A DNA stretch of 64,000 nucleotides from Planctomycetales bacterium (GTDB lineage Bacteria; 4484-113), in NCBI GenBank assembly GCA_030606285.1, contig JAUWGS010000007.1, positions 1 to 64,000 on the forward strand, read 5' to 3'. How positions within the stretch are numbered: position 1 is the stretch's first letter; each line of letters starts with the position of its first letter. A program made the position numbers and the translations under genes. This document shows positions 59,376-64,000 of the stretch, piece after piece. A model generated the notes under the pieces. That model did not search any database. It was given only the letters and a program-made list of their open reading frames with translations, and was not told the origin of the DNA.

Positions 59376-60239
59376 CTACCAGACCGGCACCGCGTCATCA
59401 CCGCCGTCAGGTGGCGTCTCGTCTGGAGGCGTTTCATCGGGAGGAGCCTCTTCGGGAGTCTCTTCCGGCGGTTCTTCTTCAGCGCCGTCATCTTCTTCCG
59501 GCTCGCCGGATGGCTCAGGTTCTTCCGCTTCTTCTCCGTTCTCAGGCTCTTGCGGTTCACCGCCGATGTCAACCGACTCGCCTTCAACCGGCGGCTCCTC
59601 AGCTTCACCTTCAGCCTCCGCTACGTCTTCGGCGGCTTCTTCCTCCAGCGCATCTTCCGCGACCTCTTCTTCTTCGGGCGTCTCGGCTTCTTCTGATGGT
59701 TCAGGTCCGGCGGCCTCTTCGGTTCCCTCCACAAGGCCCGGCGGAGTATACGTGCCCTTGGCTATCTGCAGCGCGATGTTGTCGTGAGGGTCGTACGGAT
59801 ACAGCCCGGCGCTCCCTGATCGCAGGTAGCCCATCTCGATGTCAACGTAGGTCGCCGGGCTCGTCAGCGGCTCGACGCGGTTCGTCTCGAGGTCGTGCTT
59901 CCAGCGATAGACCAGCTTGTCGGCTCGGCCGGGGATACTGATGGTCCAGAGGAAGTACTTCACTCCCTCCTTAATGTAAGGAGTGCTCTTGGCGACCTTC
60001 AACCGGTGCTGTCTTGCCTTGTCGAAGAAATGCTCATAATCCGAGATACGCTCGTTAGCGGGCGTGTAGTCCTTCTGTGCTATCTCCGTTAGGATGCCGA
60101 CCATGTAGTAAGCGCCGACGATGAAGACGATGCAGAGGATGAAGAACACGGTGCCGGAGGCGACGCCGACGATGCCCCAGAATTCGGACTTGCGCCGTTT
60201 CAAGGGGCGCCGTCCGGACTTCGGCCTGCCCCTAGACAT
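59376..60239 (-). CDS. Single-pass membrane protein with acidic repetitive tail
   Basis: 287 residues. Basic N-terminus (about 1-18, RPKSGRRPLKRRKS), one membrane helix (about 22-48), a compact unknown domain (about 55-170), then about 100 residues of Glu/Pro/Ala-rich low complexity ending in GDDAVPVW. The repeats EEE, PPEETPEEAPPDE are composition driven. Function unknown; resembles scaffold or cell-wall-facing linkers. SD-like gggaga before the ATG. Confidence 0.55.
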   Translation of the reverse strand: MSRGRPKSGRRPLKRRKSEFWGIVGVASGTVFFILCIVFIVGAYYMVGILTEIAQKDYTPANERISDYEHFFDKARQHRLKVAKSTPYIKEGVKYFLWTISIPGRADKLVYRWKHDLETNRVEPLTSPATYVDIEMGYLRSGSAGLYPYDPHDNIALQIAKGTYTPPGLVEGTEEAAGPEPSEEAETPEEEEVAEDALEEEAAEDVAEAEGEAEEPPVEGESVDIGGEPQEPENGEEAEEPEPSGEPEEDDGAEEEPPEETPEEAPPDETPPDETPPDGGDDAVPVW

Positions 60240-60332
60240 GCCGGTCTCCCAGCGGCCATGTGCGACAGGCTACTCGATGGGAAGGCTGCGGGTTAGACGC
60301 AATGCTTGGCTGTGGATGCTCCATAGCCGGTT

Positions 60333-61094
60333 TCAGTATCGCGGCAGTTCGTTGCCCAGACGCTCGGTGACCATCGCAGGGTAGCCTGCGTCGTCTAGGC
60401 GGGACACGACGGCTACGGCTTCCTCCAGCGTCAGGTAGGTGTCTTCAACGAATACAGCGTTGCCGATGACGATTACATCGGGGTCAAATCCCTCGGGCAG
60501 GTCTTCGCGTGCTACCAGCGCGAATGCGGTCTGCACATCCCCCACGTCCTGAAGCTGCACTGCGTAGACAATGGGGATCGTCTCAGATGGGAGATACTTC
60601 ACGTCCAGAGCCAGCTTTGCCGGATCGTCCACCTCGATGACCTTGAACAGCGCGGGGCCGGTGATGAACATCTCCATAAGCTGGATGTCGTTTTCGGCGT
60701 TGGTGACAATGGACAGCGGGACCGCGTAAAGCGTGTCCACGCGGGCGTCTTCGGCGTACTCAACTCCCTCAAACGTTATGCAGAAGCGGTAGGGGAATGT
60801 CCGGTACTCGACGCGATAGGGTGGGTGCTTGGGCGCGCCGGTGCGGGTGCCGCCGGTCACCACGCTGAAGTCAAGCACAATGCGTAGAAAGCCGGAGTGC
60901 TTGCCGAAGCGGATCCCCGTGAGCACGCAGCCCGGAAGCTCGCTTCCGCCGGAGAAGTGGCCGGACGACTTGTACTGCGCCGGAGCCTTCTGGGGCTCGG
61001 CGGACGAATGGGTTGTGGCCACGGCTGAGACAGCCAGAATGCAGCCGAGGCCAAACGCCAGCGATACCCCCCAACGCGTTAGCCGCGTAATCAT
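60333..61094 (-). CDS. Secreted AMIN-like / SPOR-like protein
   Basis: 253 residues. Signal peptide (hydrophobic about 8-27). The central part (about 50-175) has the strand pattern of AMIN-type peptidoglycan-targeting domains (SGFLRIVLDFSVVTG, YRFCITFEGVEY). The C-terminus (about 180-245) has YAVQLQDVGDVQTAFALVAR and VSRLDDAGYPAMV, like a SPOR repeat. Both assignments are by pattern only and suggest a role in the cell wall. TAGACT at 61108-61103, 8 nt before the ATG. Confidence 0.5.
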   Translation of the reverse strand: MITRLTRWGVSLAFGLGCILAVSAVATTHSSAEPQKAPAQYKSSGHFSGGSELPGCVLTGIRFGKHSGFLRIVLDFSVVTGGTRTGAPKHPPYRVEYRTFPYRFCITFEGVEYAEDARVDTLYAVPLSIVTNAENDIQLMEMFITGPALFKVIEVDDPAKLALDVKYLPSETIPIVYAVQLQDVGDVQTAFALVAREDLPEGFDPDVIVIGNAVFVEDTYLTLEEAVAVVSRLDDAGYPAMVTERLGNELPRY

Positions 61095-61102
61095 TCGCGT
61101 TG

Positions 61103-61108
61103 AGTCTA
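61103..61108 (-). promoter_or_regulatory. -10 box TAGACT of AMIN/SPOR-like gene
   Basis: TAGACT on the minus strand, 8 nt before ATG 61094. Confidence 0.45.
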
Positions 61109-61314
61109 AGTTCAGGTGGCCCGTGTGTCAAGGAAGAGCCTCGTCTGGTATCGCCAGCGTCCTTGAGAACTCCTTCAGCAGGTGTAGTATTTGACGGTGG
61201 GTTTTGCTAGAATTGGGCTTGCCGTTAGTGACGGCGTTCACTATGGTCCTTTGACCGCCCGGTTGGGGGCGGAGACACCGGGGGGATGGACATGTCCCTG
61301 AGCCAGGAGCTGAC

Positions 61315-61701
61315 GTGTTAATTGACTACCTGCCGATTGCCATCTACTTGGCGGTTTTGGTGGCGTTCGCGGTGGCGCTGATTGTGCTGTCACACATTCT
61401 CGTCCCGCGAAACGCGCCCCGCCTGCGCAGATGGGACGAGCCCTTCGAGTGCGGCCTGCGCAGCGAAGGCCTGGCACCGGGAAGATACCCCGTGAAGTAC
61501 TACCTCGTGGCCATAATGTTCGTCATCTTCGACCTCGAAGCGGTCTTCTTCTACCCCTGGGCGGTGAGCCTCCAGGCGTTCAAGGATTCGCAGCTTGGAT
61601 GGCTCTGGTTCCTTGAAATGCTCGTATTCATCGTGATACTGCTCGTGGGCTACGTGTATATCGTCGCAAAGGGAGTGTTCGGATGGTCCGAGAGCGACTG
61701 A
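61315..61701 (+). CDS. nuoA: NADH-quinone oxidoreductase subunit A
   Basis: Membrane subunit of respiratory complex I. 128 residues, three helices. Landmarks FECGLRSEG (with the conserved Glu/Cys loop), [22 protein letters not shown] and the last helix. GTG start with SD aggag 5 nt upstream. TAGAAT near 61206 gives a leader of about 95 nt, long for this window. First gene of the nuo operon; nuoB overlaps it by 19 nt. Confidence 0.93.
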   Translation: MLIDYLPIAIYLAVLVAFAVALIVLSHILVPRNAPRLRRWDEPFECGLRSEGLAPGRYPVKYYLVAIMFVIFDLEAVFFYPWAVSLQAFKDSQLGWLWFLEMLVFIVILLVGYVYIVAKGVFGWSESD

Positions 61702-62225
61702 CCAAACCGGACAGTCCCACGGCGGCTGAACTCCTCAGCAACCCGGACGACGGGAGCATACTGCTCACATCCATAAACAAGGTAATCGGCTGGTTCCAAT
61801 CCAACTCGATCTGGCCGTTGACCTTCGGCCTTGCGTGCTGCGCCATAGAGATGATGAGCCTGACCGCAAGCCGGTTTGACCTCTCGCGTTTCGGGTCGGA
61901 GATCTTCCGCGCGAGCCCCCGGCAGGCGGACTTGATGATTGTCTCCGGACGCCTTTCGTGGAAGATGGCGCCGATTGCGCGCGAGCTGTACGAGCAGATG
62001 CCGTACCCCAAATGGGTCATCGCAATGGGCGCGTGCGCTTCGTGCGGCGGCGTCTTCTCCACATATGCGATTGTCCACGGCGCGGACCACATCCTGCCGG
62101 TGGACATCTACGTGCCGGGATGCCCGCCACGGCCGGAGGCGCTGCTTGACGCCATCATCAAGCTGCAAAAGAAGATAAAGACCGGCACCTACGTTGCGCA
62201 GGGCCTCAAGGATGGCCGCCGGTGA
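61683..62225 (+). CDS. nuoB: NADH-quinone oxidoreductase subunit B
   Basis: Hydrophilic subunit carrying the N2 4Fe-4S cluster. 180 residues. The cluster ligands: GLACCAIEM (paired Cys), MGACASCGG and [12 protein letters not shown]. Also [14 protein letters not shown] at 61683 within the end of nuoA; its stop overlaps the nuoCD start (GTGA), so translation is coupled through the operon. Slightly short at the C-terminus relative to E. coli NuoB. Confidence 0.95.
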   Translation: MVRERLTKPDSPTAAELLSNPDDGSILLTSINKVIGWFQSNSIWPLTFGLACCAIEMMSLTASRFDLSRFGSEIFRASPRQADLMIVSGRLSWKMAPIARELYEQMPYPKWVIAMGACASCGGVFSTYAIVHGADHILPVDIYVPGCPPRPEALLDAIIKLQKKIKTGTYVAQGLKDGRR

Positions 62226-63931
62226 GCACCGCCGTTGATGAGCGGCTGCAATCGGCTCTCGGCGGGCTTGCCGAGCGTGCTTATGTGGACGCGGCAGGCG
62301 AACCGGTAGCTGTCGTCCCGCCGGCGAATCTGCGCGAAGCGGTGAAGGTGCTGAAGGCGTCGCCCGATACTTACTGCGATTACCTGTCTTTCGCCAGCGC
62401 CCAGGACATGATTCCTCGCGTCCCGCGCTTCGACGGTATCTACCAGCTCTATTCGATCAAGCACCACCACTGGTTCAGGCTGCGGGTGCCGGTGAGTGAC
62501 GGGGAGGCTTTGCCGTCACTGGCGGACATTCACAAGGGCGCGGACTGGCACGAGCGGGAGACGTACGACCTTTTTGGAATCCCCTACGACGGCCATCCCG
62601 ACCTGCGGCGCATACTGCTGACCGACAACTGGCACGGCCACCCGCTGCGTAAGGAATACGACCACCAGTTCGAACCCGTTTGGGCGCCGGGCACCAACGT
62701 GCTGCAAAACGTGGCCGAAGAGGGAATGGCCGGCCACGAAGCCGCCGGGGAGGATCCTGCAAAGACCATCGTGCTGAATCTCGGCCCGCAGCATCCGGCG
62801 ACGCACGGAGTGATGCGCCTAGCGGTGGAGCTTGACGGCGAGAACATCGTGGGATGCGTGCCGCACATAGGCTATCTGCACACGGGCATCGAGAAACTCT
62901 CCGAGCACCACAACTGGACGCAGAACATTACGCACTACGCGCGGATGGACTACCTGTCGCCGATGAACAACGAGCTGGCGTATTGCCTGGCTGTGGAGAA
63001 GCTCCTTGGCGTGGAGGTTCCCAAGCGCGCGCAGTACATACGCGTGTTGATGAGCGAGTTGACGAGGATCATCTCGCACCTCGTGTGGCTGGGCACCCAC
63101 GCGATGGACATCGGCGCTCTTACGGTATTCCTGTATTGCTTCGCCGAGCGCGAAAAGATACTGGAGATGTACGAGGCCATCGGCGGCCAGCGGATGATGA
63201 CGAGCTACATCCGCATCGGAGGCGTGCAGGACGACATGCCCGAGAGCTTCCCGGGGATGGTGGAGGCTTGGGAGAAGACCTTTGATTCGCAGCTTTCGAT
63301 ATATCACGGCCTGCTGACGAAGAACCCCATCTGGCGGCAGCGCACGATGGGCATTGGAGTGATGGACCGCGACACATCGCTGAGCTACGGGCTGTCCGGC
63401 CCGCTGGCACGGGCGGTGGGAATCGACTGGGACTTGAGGAGGGACAACCCGTACAGCAGCTTTGAGGAATTTGAGTTCGACATTCCCGTGGAGCAGACGG
63501 GCGACGTGTACGCGCGGTATCTCGTGAGGATGGAAGAGCTGCGCCAGTCCCGCCGGATAGTGCTTCAAGCGCTGAAGAAAATCGCCGAGACCGAGCCGGG
63601 CACTTATGTCGCCGAAGACTACAAGCTGGCGCCGGTGCCGCGCGACGGCATAAACGCATCTATCGAGGAACTCATCCACCATTTCAAGTACTGGACGGAC
63701 GGCATATGGGTTCCCTCTGGCGAAGCGTACGGCTTCATTGAAGCCAGCAAGGGCGAACTCGGCTATTTCGTTGTGAGTGACGGAACGGCGCATCCGCAGC
63801 GCGTCAAGATACGCGGCCCGTCCTTTTCCAACCTGAGCGCTTTTCCCGAGATGATCAAGGGCCATCTCATCGCGGACGTCATCGCCACCATCGGGAGCAT
63901 TGACATCGTGCTCGGGGAGGTGGACCGGTGA
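62222..63931 (+). CDS. nuoCD: NADH-quinone oxidoreductase subunit C/D fusion
   Basis: 569 residues combining the 30-kDa (NuoC, about 1-165) and 49-kDa (NuoD, about 175-569) subunits, as in enterobacteria. Nuo[35 protein letters not shown]. Nuo[15 protein letters not shown], the quinone-site [12 protein letters not shown], and [13 protein letters not shown]. The end has [11 protein letters not shown]-like [16 protein letters not shown] start overlaps the nuoB stop by 4 nt and its stop overlaps the next GTG the same way. Confidence 0.95.
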   Translation: MSTAVDERLQSALGGLAERAYVDAAGEPVAVVPPANLREAVKVLKASPDTYCDYLSFASAQDMIPRVPRFDGIYQLYSIKHHHWFRLRVPVSDGEALPSLADIHKGADWHERETYDLFGIPYDGHPDLRRILLTDNWHGHPLRKEYDHQFEPVWAPGTNVLQNVAEEGMAGHEAAGEDPAKTIVLNLGPQHPATHGVMRLAVELDGENIVGCVPHIGYLHTGIEKLSEHHNWTQNITHYARMDYLSPMNNELAYCLAVEKLLGVEVPKRAQYIRVLMSELTRIISHLVWLGTHAMDIGALTVFLYCFAEREKILEMYEAIGGQRMMTSYIRIGGVQDDMPESFPGMVEAWEKTFDSQLSIYHGLLTKNPIWRQRTMGIGVMDRDTSLSYGLSGPLARAVGIDWDLRRDNPYSSFEEFEFDIPVEQTGDVYARYLVRMEELRQSRRIVLQALKKIAETEPGTYVAEDYKLAPVPRDGINASIEELIHHFKYWTDGIWVPSGEAYGFIEASKGELGYFVVSDGTAHPQRVKIRGPSFSNLSAFPEMIKGHLIADVIATIGSIDIVLGEVDR

Positions 63932-64000
63932 CGGTGTCGGTTCAGCTTCACCCGGAACTGCGCAAGTGGGTAGAGGAGCGCCTGTCCCGCTATCCAACGC
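63928..64000 (+). CDS. nuoE: NADH-quinone oxidoreductase subunit E (5' end only, cut by window)
   Basis: GTG at 63928 overlaps the nuoCD stop (GTGA). The first 24 codons read [19 protein letters not shown] then SRYPT. The 'R-x-W-x-EERLxRYP' opening is that of the 24-kDa 2Fe-2S NADH dehydrogenase subunit. The rest lies beyond the window. Confidence 0.75.
   Translation, partial: MTVSVQLHPELRKWVEERLSRYPT

Noticed and set aside
62819-63997. 392-codon minus-strand frame over nuoCD
   Set aside because: Shadow of a strongly conserved subunit.
1-64000. CRISPR arrays
   Set aside because: The repeated GC modules are irregularly spaced, palindromic and variable; no regular repeat-spacer pattern or cas gene is present.

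Overview
The window reads as a chromosomal segment of a GC-rich, uncultivated, Gram-negative-type bacterium. There are many lipoproteins and secreted repeat proteins and a bacterial complex I operon with fused nuoCD. Thymidylate synthesis is by ThyX. I cannot name the phylum from sequence alone. Two genome-wide habits stand out. First, at least 16 genes have a -10 hexamer (TATAAT, TAGAAT, TACAAT, TAGACT or similar) only about 6-10 nt before the start codon, the signature of leaderless mRNAs; other genes have clear Shine-Dalgarno sites. Second, intergenic DNA, and several reading frames, are peppered with a small vocabulary of short palindromes plus short-unit low-complexity runs.

Layout: 1-5022 holds the tail of an ISL3-type transposase and a giant DUF4011/helicase/nuclease/DUF3320 protein. 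5025-10735 has a permease, a zinc-finger protein, a dockerin/beta-propeller lipoprotein and a repeat-riddled ORF. 10942-12711 is a sodium symporter. 12715-16443 is an AT-richer defence islet: Vsr, HNH nuclease, C5 cytosine methyltransferase with a small overlapping gene, then a two-gene TIR-like plus membrane-protein module. 16493-21781 carries a CPBP protease, a radical SAM/SPASM enzyme and alaS. 21883-25016 is a lipoprotein/ABC ATPase/permease operon. 25285-33368 holds a transglutaminase-like secreted protein, a CofE-like ligase, aroE, thiE and a GND-repeat secreted protein. 33452-35385 is an AT-richer pair of unknown genes. 35578-42884 has hslU, an alpha/beta hydrolase, an AIPR phage-resistance gene flanked by two copies of the thyX 3' end, thyX, an HD-GYP protein and a BMP-like lipoprotein. 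43003-54417 has dnaE, an M20 hydrolase, small exported proteins, def, ruvB, mazG and lipoproteins. 54771-61094 has a kinase-dCMP deaminase fusion, SNase, FHA and DedA proteins and exported proteins. 61315-64000 is the start of the nuo operon (A, B, CD, E).

Functional links: ThyX and the dCMP deaminase fusion supply dTMP (deaminase makes dUMP, ThyX methylates it). MazG, RuvB, DnaE and Def are housekeeping. Defence-type genes lie in three places (left edge, 12.7-16.4 kb, 37.9-39.7 kb) and look acquired. The best candidates for something new are the TIR-like/3-TM operon at 15.5-16.4 kb, the AIPR cassette inserted at the thyX 3' end, the unknown pair at 33.4-35.4 kb, and the palindromes that have spread into coding frames.
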